In this document: piece by piece, positions 1 through 8,627 of the stretch
How the letters are laid out: each line of letters starts with the position of its first letter
Numbering within the stretch: position 1 is the stretch's first letter
Origin: a bacterium
GTDB lineage: Bacteria > Bacillota > Bacilli > Lactobacillales > Streptococcaceae
DNA length: 64,000 nucleotides
Reading direction: 5' to 3'
Assembly: GCA_905221145.1 (NCBI GenBank)
Contig: CAJNCA010000001.1
Coordinates: 310,001 to 374,000 of the forward strand
The notes under the pieces: generated by a model
Database searches by the model: none
Told to the model about the DNA's origin: nothing
The model's input: only the letters and a program-made list of their open reading frames with translations
Made by a program: the position numbers and the translations under genes

Positions 1-1017
1 TATGATGATTTAGTAAAAGTACTACAAGAATTTAAGGATAAAGATGCGAACGGAAATGGAGACGCTTCTGATGAAATTCCATTCGGAGCAGGAAACTTTG
101 ATCCAACATTCTCATATATTCTACCGTTCAATAATCGTTTAGGTGCAGATAATACGTATGAAATGTCTGTAAAAGATGGAAAACCAGTCTACCTTCGCAC
201 AGAAGAAAGTTATAAACAAGGGATTGCAGCAATGCACGAATCTTATAAAAAAGGTTTGATTGATCCGGAAATCTTTACAGAAGATACCTCTATGAGTGTA
301 GCGAAACGTATGGATAAGGGAGTATCTAGAGTAGGTGTTTCTAGTGGTTGGACAGCAGATGCAACGTTTGGCTTACATTCAAGTGAATATATTGCTCTAC
401 CTGCTTTAAAAGGTATGGATGGAAAACAATATGTCTTTTCTGACCCAGATCATTACAACTATGGCCGCAATGAAATTTTGATTACAAATAAGAGCAAAAA
501 TCCTGCTAAATTATTGAAATGGTTGGATAAATTATATACAGATGAAGCAAGTATTCAGAATTTCTATGGATCATTTGGAATAGCTACTGAAAAGAATGGT
601 GATAAGTTTAAAGTATTACCTCCTAAAGATGGTAAATCAGCCGATGAGTATGCATGGATTAATTCACTTCGAGATTTTGGACCTAAATACGTAAGCGATG
701 ATATCAATAGTCGCGTAGAAATCGATCAAACACAAGGTGATGGATTGAAATTGAAGATGGACCAAGATTTGAAACAATTTGCGTTGCCAGCTTACCCTAA
801 TGTGATTTATTCACAAGAAGAGCTTAACAAATTATCATCAATCTATGTGAGTATTGAATCTTATGTCAAACAACAAGCATCTAAATGGGTAGTTGAAGGT
901 GGCATAGAAAAAGAATGGGACTCATACAAAGAAACTCTTAAGAATATGGGATTGGACGAATTTATGAAGATTCAACAGGAAGCATATAATCGTTACCAAA
1001 AAGAAGTAAAAGAGTAA
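1..1017 (+). CDS. Extracellular solute-binding protein of a carbohydrate ABC transporter (5' end outside window)
   Basis: The frame is open from base 1, so the first internal ATG at 163 is not the start; the N-terminus and lipoprotein signal lie upstream of the window. The visible part has an acidic DANGNGD stretch near the left edge, a calcium-loop-like motif common in family 1 sugar-binding proteins of the LipO/YtcQ type, and a Lys/Glu-rich helical C-terminus. The YesL-like and GH31 genes that follow suggest uptake of an oligosaccharide that the GH31 enzyme then cleaves; the permease genes would be expected upstream. The substrate cannot be read from the sequence. Confident about the family, not about the ligand. 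Confidence 0.8.
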   Translation, partial: YDDLVKVLQEFKDKDANGNGDASDEIPFGAGNFDPTFSYILPFNNRLGADNTYEMSVKDGKPVYLRTEESYKQGIAAMHESYKKGLIDPEIFTEDTSMSVAKRMDKGVSRVGVSSGWTADATFGLHSSEYIALPALKGMDGKQYVFSDPDHYNYGRNEILITNKSKNPAKLLKWLDKLYTDEASIQNFYGSFGIATEKNGDKFKVLPPKDGKSADEYAWINSLRDFGPKYVSDDINSRVEIDQTQGDGLKLKMDQDLKQFALPAYPNVIYSQEELNKLSSIYVSIESYVKQQASKWVVEGGIEKEWDSYKETLKNMGLDEFMKIQQEAYNRYQKEVKE

Positions 1018-1065
1018 TACTTTATATGAACTCTTGGTTGTATAAACAAGGGACTAGCTAATTAC

Positions 1066-1110
1066 AGGAAGCGAGACTGATAACATCAAATTATCTCGCT
1101 TCCTTTATTC
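1066..1110 (+). terminator. Rho-independent terminator after the solute-binding protein gene
   Basis: Perfect 11-bp stem, AGGAAGCGAGA (1066-1076) with TCTCGCTTCCT (1094-1104), 17-nt loop, followed by a short T-rich tail. It partly separates the transporter gene from the YesL/GH31 pair. Confidence 0.75.
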
Positions 1111-1221
1111 TAATTTTTAAAGAAATTTGGAAATGTTTTTTAAATAATTTAGGTAATATTTTTGTGCAACTGACATTCTAAAATATAGAGTTAAGACGAT
1201 TGATTTCATGGGGAATATATT

Positions 1222-1866
1222 ATGCAAAAATTATTTTCATTAGATGGAAAAGTGGTTAGAATTTTAACTTTTTTGACAGATTTAATTATTTTAAATACTC
1301 TATTTATTGTTAGTTGTATTCCAATAGTTACAATTGGGGCATCACTAACTTCTCTTACGACAATGTGGTATCGTATTTTAAAAGGTAAAGATACCGATAT
1401 TACTTATCATTATTTTCGGATCTTTAGACAAAATTTTAAACAATCAACTTTTATTTGGTTGTTTATCCTCCTAATAGAATTACTTTTATATGTGAACTAT
1501 TGTCTTTGGGGCTATTCAAGTTTATTTTCAGAGTATAGTTTATTGTTAGTGTTGCCCTTTTTATTTGTTATAATACTTTTTATGAGTGTTGTTTTTCCCT
1601 ATATTGGTCTATTTAAAGATAATCTAAAAAATAGTATTGTAAATAGCGTATTAATTTGTATTTTAAATCCAATGCAAGCTATCATTTTGGTTTTATTTAA
1701 TATTTCTGTACTGTATATGAGTTTTAGTAGTCCAGAACGAGTTTTAACAGCTATTTACGTATTTACATTTGGAGGATTTGCTTTTTGTGGATTGATGAAT
1801 GTAATGGTAACGAATAAAATGTTTGATAAAGTAAAGAGATTTAATAAGAGGAGGGAAACAAATTGA
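1222..1866 (+). CDS. YesL-like (DUF624) membrane protein
   Basis: 214 aa with about five hydrophobic segments and few charged loops. The N-terminal half, with an early hydrophobic span and an LTSLTTMWYRILKGKD stretch, resembles the DUF624/YesL family. YesL proteins are typically encoded beside carbohydrate ABC transporters and glycoside hydrolases, as here, but their biochemical role is not established. The last codon overlaps the TTG start of the GH31 gene by 4 nt, so the two are translationally coupled. Family assignment rests on composition and context. Confidence 0.7.
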   Translation: MQKLFSLDGKVVRILTFLTDLIILNTLFIVSCIPIVTIGASLTSLTTMWYRILKGKDTDITYHYFRIFRQNFKQSTFIWLFILLIELLLYVNYCLWGYSSLFSEYSLLLVLPFLFVIILFMSVVFPYIGLFKDNLKNSIVNSVLICILNPMQAIILVLFNISVLYMSFSSPERVLTAIYVFTFGGFAFCGLMNVMVTNKMFDKVKRFNKRRETN

Positions 1867-4076
1867 AAATTTTTAAGGGAGAGTTTTATCGAATCTCTGT
1901 ATTAACAGACAAGTTAGTAAGGTTAGAATACTCTCAAACTGGAAGTTTTGAGGATAGAACGACACAACTTATCTATAATAGAGATTTTGGCCAAGTTTCG
2001 TTAGATTATATCGAGACATCAAACGTACTAGATATTATGACGGACTATTTTCATTTGCACTTTAATAAAGGAGAATTTAACGCCGAAAATTTATTTATAG
2101 AATTAAAAGGAAATTTTGCCGTATATGGTAGTCGCTGGTATTTTGGTGAATCTATTGAAACGTTAAAAGGAACAGCTCGGACTCTTGATAAGGCAGACGG
2201 CGCAATCCCATTAGAAGATGGAATTATTAGTCGAAATGGCATTGCTTTACTGGATGATTCTCAAGGATTTATTTGGGATGAACAATCTGGTTATATTGAG
2301 AGAGAAAATCAAATTGACCTCTATTTCTTTGCCTATGGGCATGATTATAGAGGAGCAATCAGAGACTTTTACCATTTGACTGGTTCAACACCCTTGTTGC
2401 CAAGATATGCTTTAGGCAATTGGTGGAGTAGGTATTGGCCTTATACGTCGGATGAATACTTGAATTTAATAGACAGATTTAAAACAGAGAAAATTCCATT
2501 ATCTATCGGTGTTTTAGATATGGATTGGCATATAACTGACATTCCAACTCGTTTTGGAAGTGGTTGGACAGGCTATAGTTGGAATAGAAACTTAATACCA
2601 AATCCAGAACAGTTATTGCAACAACTTCATGATAGAAAGTTAAAACTCTCCTTAAATGTCCACCCTGCTGATGGTATACGGGCTTATGAGGAAGCTTATC
2701 CTCGAGTCGCCAAACGATTGGGATTAAATGTAGAACTAGAAGAACCAGCCATTTTTGATTTTTTCAATCCATCCTTTAGGGAAGCCTACTTTAAAGATGT
2801 TCATTATGAGCTAGAAAAGCAAGGAGTAGATTTTTGGTGGATTGACTGGCAACAAGGGACACAAGGCATGTTGGATCCACTATGGCTTTTAAACCATTAT
2901 CACTATCAGGATAGTTGTAAACATTCAGAAGGTGGCTTGATTTTATCAAGATATGCAGGTCCTGGTAGTCACCGCTACCCTGTTGGTTTTTCAGGGGACA
3001 CTATTATTAGTTGGGATTCGTTAAGATTTCAACCTTATTTTACAGCGACAGCATCAAATATCGGTTATAGTTGGTGGAGCCATGATATCGGTGGGCACAT
3101 GCTGGGGGATTATGACGAAGAGCTACAAACTAGATGGCTACAGTTTGGTGTTTTTAGTCCGATTACTCGATTACATAGTTCTAGAAGTCCTTTCAATAGT
3201 AAAGAACCTTGGTTTTTTTCAGAAACAACATCTAAGATTATGAAGAATTACCTTCGTTTGAGACATCAGATGATTCCATATCTATACACCATGAATGTAA
3301 AGACACATGAGGAAGGCGCCCCATTAATCAGCCCAATGTACTATTTCTACCCAGAGAATGATGAGAGCTATAATGTTCCAAACCAATACTTTTTTGGAAC
3401 AGAACTGATGGTTGCTCCCATTGTAGAAAAGATGGATTTGGCATTTCAATCTGCAAAAGTAGATGTATGGTTCCCTGAAGGTGAGTGGTATGACTTCTTT
3501 TCAGAGAAAAAATACACAGGTGGAGTGAAGTTAAGTGTTTATAGAGACATTTCGACTATTCCTGTGTTTGCAAAAAGTGGTGCAATCATTCCTTTGGTTG
3601 GTTCTGAGATAGATATGGGTGTTGATTTACCTGAAATTGTAGATTGGTATGTATTCCCAGGAAAACAACATTCTTTTGAAATGATTGAAGATCAAAATGG
3701 TCAAAGATATAAAACAAGATTATCAATCGACTGGGAAATGGGAATGGTAGAGTTAGCATTACAAGGAGATTCTAGTATCCTTCCAAGCAATAGAAGGCAT
3801 AGAATTCATTTTAAAGGAACGAATGTGTCTATCATTGAGTTGCCAAATAAGAATACTACAGCTGGATTTGAATATAAAGATAATAAAACAACATCCCTAA
3901 ATGACGAAGTTTTTAGACTACTAAAGACGGCTTCTCTTCCATATGAATTAAAAGATAGATTGTTAAATGAATTCATCAATGCTAAAAATTCTCATGAGTT
4001 AATGAATATCTTGCATCATCAGGATAAGGAATTGAGAGGCCGTTTGTTGGAAATAATATTTACTAGCCAAAACTAA
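1863..4076 (+). CDS. Glycoside hydrolase family 31 (alpha-glycosidase)
   Basis: 737 aa, predicted cytoplasmic (no signal peptide). An N-terminal beta-sandwich (about 1-170) precedes the TIM barrel. The nucleophile motif FWWIDWQQG puts the catalytic Asp at 328; FSGD puts the probable acid/base at Asp379; SWWSHDIGG follows. After the barrel come C-terminal beta domains and a helical extension from about residue 680. The start is TTG at 1863, chosen because AGGAGGG at 1849-1855 sits 7 nt upstream and the codon overlaps the previous stop. GH31 enzymes mostly hydrolyse alpha-glucosides or alpha-xylosides; the exact specificity is unknown. Its position after a sugar-binding protein gene suggests intracellular breakdown of an imported oligosaccharide. 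Confidence 0.9.
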   Translation: MKIFKGEFYRISVLTDKLVRLEYSQTGSFEDRTTQLIYNRDFGQVSLDYIETSNVLDIMTDYFHLHFNKGEFNAENLFIELKGNFAVYGSRWYFGESIETLKGTARTLDKADGAIPLEDGIISRNGIALLDDSQGFIWDEQSGYIERENQIDLYFFAYGHDYRGAIRDFYHLTGSTPLLPRYALGNWWSRYWPYTSDEYLNLIDRFKTEKIPLSIGVLDMDWHITDIPTRFGSGWTGYSWNRNLIPNPEQLLQQLHDRKLKLSLNVHPADGIRAYEEAYPRVAKRLGLNVELEEPAIFDFFNPSFREAYFKDVHYELEKQGVDFWWIDWQQGTQGMLDPLWLLNHYHYQDSCKHSEGGLILSRYAGPGSHRYPVGFSGDTIISWDSLRFQPYFTATASNIGYSWWSHDIGGHMLGDYDEELQTRWLQFGVFSPITRLHSSRSPFNSKEPWFFSETTSKIMKNYLRLRHQMIPYLYTMNVKTHEEGAPLISPMYYFYPENDESYNVPNQYFFGTELMVAPIVEKMDLAFQSAKVDVWFPEGEWYDFFSEKKYTGGVKLSVYRDISTIPVFAKSGAIIPLVGSEIDMGVDLPEIVDWYVFPGKQHSFEMIEDQNGQRYKTRLSIDWEMGMVELALQGDSSILPSNRRHRIHFKGTNVSIIELPNKNTTAGFEYKDNKTTSLNDEVFRLLKTASLPYELKDRLLNEFINAKNSHELMNILHHQDKELRGRLLEIIFTSQN

Positions 4077-4146
4077 TTGAGCCATTTCGTACACAATTTC
4101 TATTCTTTAAGTGCTAATTATTTATTTTTTAATGTGTAATAGTTTT

Positions 4147-4208
4147 ACATCTCTATGCTTATTGACTTGTATTTTAGTAATTACAAGTTTGGCATAGGGA
4201 TGTTTTTA
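4147..4208 (+). terminator. Terminator after the GH31 gene
   Basis: ACATCTCTATGC (4147-4158) pairs with GCATAGGGATGT (4192-4203), one G-U pair, with a nested ACTTGTA/TACAAGT stem inside and a T run directly after. Confidence 0.75.
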
Positions 4209-4279
4209 TAATTTTAAAGACTTTTTGCCCAGCCTCTTTTCAACTAAATAAGAGCAAATTTTTAGAGGTGATTTTTCAA

Positions 4280-4316
4280 ACTAACTTCCACTTGCCTGAC
4301 CGAAGTGGAAGTTAGT
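4280..4316. repeat. Perfect 14-bp inverted repeat upstream of dtpT
   Basis: ACTAACTTCCACTT (4280-4293) and AAGTGGAAGTTAGT (4303-4316), loop of 9. No T run follows on the + strand, so it is a poor intrinsic terminator. It lies 50 bp upstream of the dtpT -35 and could be an operator. Within the 348-bp gap 4077-4424 I see only this, the GH31 terminator and the dtpT promoter. Confidence 0.6.
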
Positions 4317-4365
4317 CTGAGATGGTAGATTTTTCAGAAAATTTTCTAAAATAAACAGGATTTGT

Positions 4366-4394
4366 TTGACATTTATTTGAAAATTCTGTAAAAT
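4366..4394 (+). promoter_or_regulatory. dtpT promoter
   Basis: -35 TTGACA (4366-4371), 17-bp spacer, -10 TAAAAT (4389-4394); the ATG lies about 24 nt after the expected start site, with AAGGAG in between. Confidence 0.75.
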
Positions 4395-4424
4395 GAATTA
4401 TTATATCGTTCAAGGAGAATATAT

Positions 4425-5897
4425 ATGGAAAAACAGAAAACATTTTTTGGACATCCTATTGGCTTGTCCACCCTCTTCTTTACAGAGATGTGGGAGCGCT
4501 TTTCTTACTATGGGATGCGAGCTATCCTACTTTACTATATGTACTATAGTGTGCAAGATGGTGGGTTAGGGATGGATAAGACCACAGCTGCGTCGGTTAT
4601 GGCGATTTATGGCTCGCTGGTATTTTTATCCTCGGTTGTCGGTGGTTTTGTCAGTGATCGTATTTTAGGAAGCCGTAAGACCGTCTTTTACGGTGGGATT
4701 CTGATTATGCTAGGGCATATTGCTTTGGCAACACCTTTTGGACAAGTGGCTCTCTATCTTTCTATTGCCTTGATTATCTTTGGTACTGGATTTTTAAAAC
4801 CTAATATCTCAGATATGGTTGGGGGAATTTATGAGAAAGAGGATGATAGACGGGATGCAGGTTTTAGTATCTTTGTCTTTGGTATTAACTTAGGTGCTTT
4901 CGTTGCCCCTTATCTAGTGGGTTATCTAGGTCAGGAAGTCAATTTCCATCTAGGTTTCTCATTAGCTGCCATTGGGATGTTCTTTGGTCTGGTGAAATAT
5001 GTTTTAGATGGGAAGAAATATCTGCCTGAATCAAGTCTTTACCCCACTGATCCACTTTCACAGAAGGAGCAGCAGACCTTGATTAAACGCTTGCTGATTA
5101 CACTTGTCATGGTTGTTCTGGTGGTTCTAGGTTTAGTCTTTACTCACCAGTTTAACGTGGATATGATTGTTAATATCTTTACAATAATTGCGGTAATCAT
5201 TCCAATCTACTATTTCTTCAAAATTTTATCTAGTCAGAAAATAACTGTTACTGAGAGATCCCGAGTATTTGCCTACATTCCTTTATTTATCGCTGGAGTA
5301 CTCTTCTGGTCTATTGAGGAGCAGGGTTCTGTTGTTCTTGCTCTATTTGCGGATGATCAGACTCGACTTTACTTTAATGCATTTGGAAATCAAATTCATT
5401 TCCCATCTAGCTTTTTCCAAAGTATCAATCCACTTTTCATTATGATTTATGTGCCAATTTTTGCTTGGTTGTGGGGGAAAATGGGTAAAAATCAACCGTC
5501 CTCTTCTAAGAAATTTGCTTACGGTTTATTTGCGGCAGGTCTATCCTTCTTGTGGATGATGTTGCCAGGGATGCTCTTTGGGGTAGATGTTAAGGTTAGT
5601 CCTTTCTGGTTGATTATGAGTTGGGCTATTGTGATTGTGGGGGAAATGTTGATTTCGCCTATTGGTCTATCAGTCACTACTAAGCTAGCACCAAAATCCT
5701 TCCAAGCACAAATGATGTCTATCTGGTTCTTGAGTAATGCTGCTGCCCAAGCTATCAATGCTCAAATTGTAAAATTTTATACAAGTGAAACTGAAGTCGC
5801 TTACTATGGAATTGTTGGAGGAATTACGATTGTATTCAGTATTATCTTATTCTTCTACGTTCCACGTATTGAAAAGCTAATGTCTGGTATCAAATAG
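4425..5897 (+). CDS. dtpT: Proton-coupled di-/tripeptide transporter (POT/PTR2 family)
   Basis: 490 aa with 12-14 predicted membrane segments, the usual length for DtpT. The N-terminal EMWERFSYYG carries the ExxERFxYY motif of POT transporters, used in proton coupling and peptide binding. The PTR2 signature follows in GGFVSDRILGSRKTV. The protein imports di- and tripeptides with protons across the plasma membrane. It is a single-gene unit with its own consensus-like promoter and terminator. It is unrelated in mechanism to the oligopeptide-binding lipoproteins further right, but both point to reliance on peptide nutrition. Confidence 0.93.
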   Translation: MEKQKTFFGHPIGLSTLFFTEMWERFSYYGMRAILLYYMYYSVQDGGLGMDKTTAASVMAIYGSLVFLSSVVGGFVSDRILGSRKTVFYGGILIMLGHIALATPFGQVALYLSIALIIFGTGFLKPNISDMVGGIYEKEDDRRDAGFSIFVFGINLGAFVAPYLVGYLGQEVNFHLGFSLAAIGMFFGLVKYVLDGKKYLPESSLYPTDPLSQKEQQTLIKRLLITLVMVVLVVLGLVFTHQFNVDMIVNIFTIIAVIIPIYYFFKILSSQKITVTERSRVFAYIPLFIAGVLFWSIEEQGSVVLALFADDQTRLYFNAFGNQIHFPSSFFQSINPLFIMIYVPIFAWLWGKMGKNQPSSSKKFAYGLFAAGLSFLWMMLPGMLFGVDVKVSPFWLIMSWAIVIVGEMLISPIGLSVTTKLAPKSFQAQMMSIWFLSNAAAQAINAQIVKFYTSETEVAYYGIVGGITIVFSIILFFYVPRIEKLMSGIK

Positions 5898-5954
5898 AGA
5901 AAAACTGGAATTGCCGTACGGATTTTAAAAGTTAGAGCAATTATTTATTCAAAG

Positions 5955-5990
5955 GATTTAGTTCTGTATTGTACAGGGCTAAGTCTTTTT
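5955..5990 (+). terminator. dtpT terminator
   Basis: 14-bp stem including G-U pairs (5955-5968 with 5972-5985), 3-nt loop, then TTTTT. Confidence 0.75.
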
Positions 5991-6028
5991 AGTTTGCTTA
6001 AAACTCACGATGTTTCTGATATTCCTAG

Positions 6029-6057
6029 TAGACATTTGTCAACTTTTTTTATATAAT
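6029..6057 (+). promoter_or_regulatory. Promoter of the umuDC-like operon
   Basis: -35 TAGACA (6029-6034), 17-bp spacer, -10 TATAAT (6052-6057). The palindromic operator starts 3 nt downstream of the -10, at the expected transcription start. Confidence 0.8.
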
Positions 6058-6060
6058 GAA

Positions 6061-6081
6061 ACTAAACCAAATTGGTTTAGT
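6061..6081. promoter_or_regulatory. Palindromic operator at the umuDC-like transcription start
   Basis: Perfect inverted repeat: arms ACTAAACCAA (6061-6070) and TTGGTTTAGT (6072-6081) around one central A. Placed across +1, a bound dimer would block initiation. The natural candidate is the product of the next gene, an HTH protein with a LexA-type autocleavage domain. Binding is inferred. Confidence 0.7.
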
Positions 6082-6162
6082 TTTGAAAAGTATGAGTTTA
6101 ACCATCGAGTGGTCTTTCTAAGGGAGATATTCTCCATTCAAACATATAATAGGAGGTGAATT

Positions 6163-6849
6163 ATGTATCAGCCAGCGAAACTCAAGGCTCGGAGGAAAGA
6201 GTTAAAATTTACACAGAAGGAAATTGCAGAGCAACTTGGGATTAGTTTTCAGGCTTATTCGGCTTGGGAACGTGGGATTAAGGAACCGTCCCAGGAGAAG
6301 GTTGCTCAGTTAGAGAACATTTTAAAAGTATCCAAAGGGTACTTTACCCAGATTGAGATTGTTCGTCTCTACAATAGCCTCTCCAAGCAAGGAAAGGAAA
6401 AGGTTGTTCTCTATGCTCGCAACTTGGCTCGAGAGGAACAAGCCCAGAAAGTGGCGACCATGCCAGAGCGACTCTACGAGTATCGTGTCTACGAACGCAT
6501 GTCAGCAGGTATTGGAGCTTCGGTCTACGATGATCAGAATTTTGATACAGTTTACTTTAATGAGGAGTTGGCCCATGATTTTGCGTCTTGGGTGGCTGGG
6601 GACTCCATGGAACCTAAATATCAAAATGGTTCAGTGGCTCTGATTCGAGAGACAGGATTTGACTATGACGGGGCAGTTTATGCGGTGGTTTGTAACAACC
6701 AAACCTATATCAAACGGGTTTATCGGGAGGAAGATGGCTTGCGTCTGGTTTCGATCAATCCTAAATACAAGGACATTTTCATCTCCTATGAGGAAGATCC
6801 TCGGATTGTGGGGATTATCGTTGGGAACTTTGTGCCGATGGAGGGCTAG
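6163..6849 (+). CDS. LexA/HdiR-type autocleaved repressor (XRE HTH + S24 peptidase)
   Basis: 228 aa. Residues about 5-60 form an XRE helix-turn-helix (FTQKEIAEQLGISFQAYSAWERG). Residues about 105-228 form an S24/LexA-type self-cleavage domain: candidate scissile bond Ala115-Gly116 in MSAGIGA, catalytic Ser148 in GDSMEP, Lys184 in YIKRVY. The 36-residue Ser-Lys spacing fits LexA/UmuD. It probably represses its own operon through the palindrome at 6061-6081 and is inactivated by RecA-stimulated cleavage after DNA damage. Streptococci generally lack classical LexA, so HdiR-like proteins of this kind serve an SOS-like role in some species. It is followed 3 nt later by the Y-family polymerase gene. 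Confidence 0.85.
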   Translation: MYQPAKLKARRKELKFTQKEIAEQLGISFQAYSAWERGIKEPSQEKVAQLENILKVSKGYFTQIEIVRLYNSLSKQGKEKVVLYARNLAREEQAQKVATMPERLYEYRVYERMSAGIGASVYDDQNFDTVYFNEELAHDFASWVAGDSMEPKYQNGSVALIRETGFDYDGAVYAVVCNNQTYIKRVYREEDGLRLVSINPKYKDIFISYEEDPRIVGIIVGNFVPMEG

Positions 6850-6852
6850 CCT

Positions 6853-8268
6853 ATGGGCTACTTTGATTATTCCAGAGAGCCCAAAAGTGACATTGCCTTT
6901 GTCGATATGAAATCTTTTTATGCCAGTGTCGAGTGTGTGAAAAGGGGCTTGCATCCGCTGAAGACTTCGCTTTGTGTCATGAGCCGAGCGGATAATTCGA
7001 CTGGCCTTATCCTAGCTTCCTCTCCCATGTTTAAGAAGATTTTTGGCAAGTCCAATGTTGGCCGGGCCTATGACCTGCCTTTTGATATCAAAACGCGCAA
7101 ATTTTCCTATTACAATGCTCGAAAACAAGGGCTACCGACTGACTCGGATTATGTTCGTTACATCGAAGATTGGGCTCAAGTGACCTTGATTGTCCCTCCT
7201 CGAATGGACGAGTACATTGCAGTCAATATGGAAATCCAGCGAATCTTTCAAAACTATGGCAGCCCAGATGATATTTATCCCTACTCTATCGATGAGGGCT
7301 TTATTGACCTGACTAGTTCGCTCAACTATTTTATCCCAGATAGGAGTCTCTCTCGCAAAGACAAGCTGGATATGCTTTCTGCTCGTATTCAGAGGGATAT
7401 TTGGAGGCGGACAGGGATCTACTCTACAGTGGGCATGTCCAATGCCAATCCCTTACTGGCCAAGTTGGCTCTGGATAATGAGGCCAAGCACACTCCGACC
7501 ATGAGGGCCAACTGGTCTTACCAGGATGTGGAAGAGAAGGTCTGGTCCATTCCCAAGATGACCGACTTTTGGGGGATTGGTAGGCGGATGGAGAAACGCT
7601 TGAATGCTCTGGGGATTTTTTCAATCAAAGAATTGGCTATCAGCAATCCAGACCAGCTACAGAAAGTTCTCGGTCAGGCTGGCCTGCGTTTGTGGTTTCA
7701 TGCTAACGGGATTGATGAGAGCAATGTTCATAATCCCTATAAAGCCAAGTCCCAAGGTTTGGGAAATTCTCAAATCTTGCCGAGAGACTACGTGAAGCTA
7801 CGAGATATCGAAATTATTCTTCGAGAAATGGCGGAGCAGGTGGCTATTAGACTGAGAAGGGCGGGCAAGAAAACAACCCTTATCTCTATCTATGTCGGTT
7901 TCTCTAAACAGGAGATCCGGCAATCTATTCACACACAAATGAAGGTTGAACCGACCAATAATACAGCTGTCTTAACAGCCCATGTTTTGAAGCTATTTCA
8001 TAACAAATACACTTCTGGAGCGGTCAGAAGTATCGGAGTCAACTATTCAGGATTTGTGGATGAGTCCTTTGGTTTGATTTCCCTCTTTGATGATGTTGAC
8101 AAGTTAGAAAAAGAAGAAAGGCTCCAGACGGCTATTGACTCTATTCGGGAAGAATTTGGTTTCACTTCTCTCTTAAAAGCCAATGCACTGGAAGAAGCCT
8201 CTAGGAGCCTTGCCAGAAGCAAGCTGATTGGGGGCCATTCTGCTGGAGGATTAGATGGATTAAAATGA
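6853..8268 (+). CDS. umuC: Y-family translesion DNA polymerase, UmuC/ImpB type
   Basis: 471 aa. The palm motif VDMKSFYASVE near the N-terminus (Asp18) and YSIDEGFIDL (Asp147, Glu148) carry the metal-binding acids. STVGMSNANPLLAKLALDNEAK and the helix-hairpin-helix FWGIGRRMEKRL follow. The C-terminal little-finger domain extends from about residue 240. It should copy past DNA lesions with low fidelity. GGAGGG upstream overlaps the end of the repressor gene, and the stop overlaps the next start (ATGA), indicating coupling. Similar genes are carried by streptococcal conjugative elements such as Tn5252, so acquisition by transfer is possible; no integrase or conjugation gene is visible here. Confidence 0.9.
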   Translation: MGYFDYSREPKSDIAFVDMKSFYASVECVKRGLHPLKTSLCVMSRADNSTGLILASSPMFKKIFGKSNVGRAYDLPFDIKTRKFSYYNARKQGLPTDSDYVRYIEDWAQVTLIVPPRMDEYIAVNMEIQRIFQNYGSPDDIYPYSIDEGFIDLTSSLNYFIPDRSLSRKDKLDMLSARIQRDIWRRTGIYSTVGMSNANPLLAKLALDNEAKHTPTMRANWSYQDVEEKVWSIPKMTDFWGIGRRMEKRLNALGIFSIKELAISNPDQLQKVLGQAGLRLWFHANGIDESNVHNPYKAKSQGLGNSQILPRDYVKLRDIEIILREMAEQVAIRLRRAGKKTTLISIYVGFSKQEIRQSIHTQMKVEPTNNTAVLTAHVLKLFHNKYTSGAVRSIGVNYSGFVDESFGLISLFDDVDKLEKEERLQTAIDSIREEFGFTSLLKANALEEASRSLARSKLIGGHSAGGLDGLK

Positions 8269-8627
8269 TTGATCGTTCTTATTTACCCTTTCAATCCGCA
8301 CGAGATTATCAAGATCCGGGTATGCAAAAGTGGATGGGATTTTACCTTTCAGAACACACCAGTTCGCTCAGTGAAGAAAAAAGCCGTGTTGATTTTTCGA
8401 CAGATTTGGACCCAGTTGAGAAACCACACTTGCTTTCTCAGCTTTATGTTAGCCAACTGAAGGGAAGTTTTGTGGTTAAGGAAAAGAAGCAGAAGACGAC
8501 TATCATCGGTAAGGTGAGGGAGTTATCCTCTAAATCTTTATCTATCAGAACAAGCGAGGGCTACAGGCTGATAGAGATTGCAGATATACTAGAAATTCGA
8601 CTGTGGGAGGAGGGAGTGTATGACTAG
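8265..8627 (+). CDS. YolD-like UmuC-associated protein
   Basis: 120 aa, overlapping umuC by 4 nt. DPGMQKWMGFYLSEHTSSL resembles the KW...LPEH segment of Bacillus YolD, and the C-terminal beta-rich half (IIGKVREL...IEIADILEI) fits the rest of that family. YolD-like genes commonly sit beside UmuC-like polymerases in Firmicutes and have been proposed as functional partners of the polymerase. The assignment is from motif memory plus position, so moderate confidence. Confidence 0.6.
   Translation: MIDRSYLPFQSARDYQDPGMQKWMGFYLSEHTSSLSEEKSRVDFSTDLDPVEKPHLLSQLYVSQLKGSFVVKEKKQKTTIIGKVRELSSKSLSIRTSEGYRLIEIADILEIRLWEEGVYD

Noticed and set aside
163..1017. ATG at 163 as the start of the first gene
   Set aside because: The frame is open to base 1 and the encoded sequence is already typical of the binding-protein family, so the gene begins before the window.
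4077..4424. Transfer RNA or riboswitch in the gap before dtpT
   Set aside because: No cloverleaf or conserved aptamer sequence; the structure is explained by one terminator and one inverted repeat.
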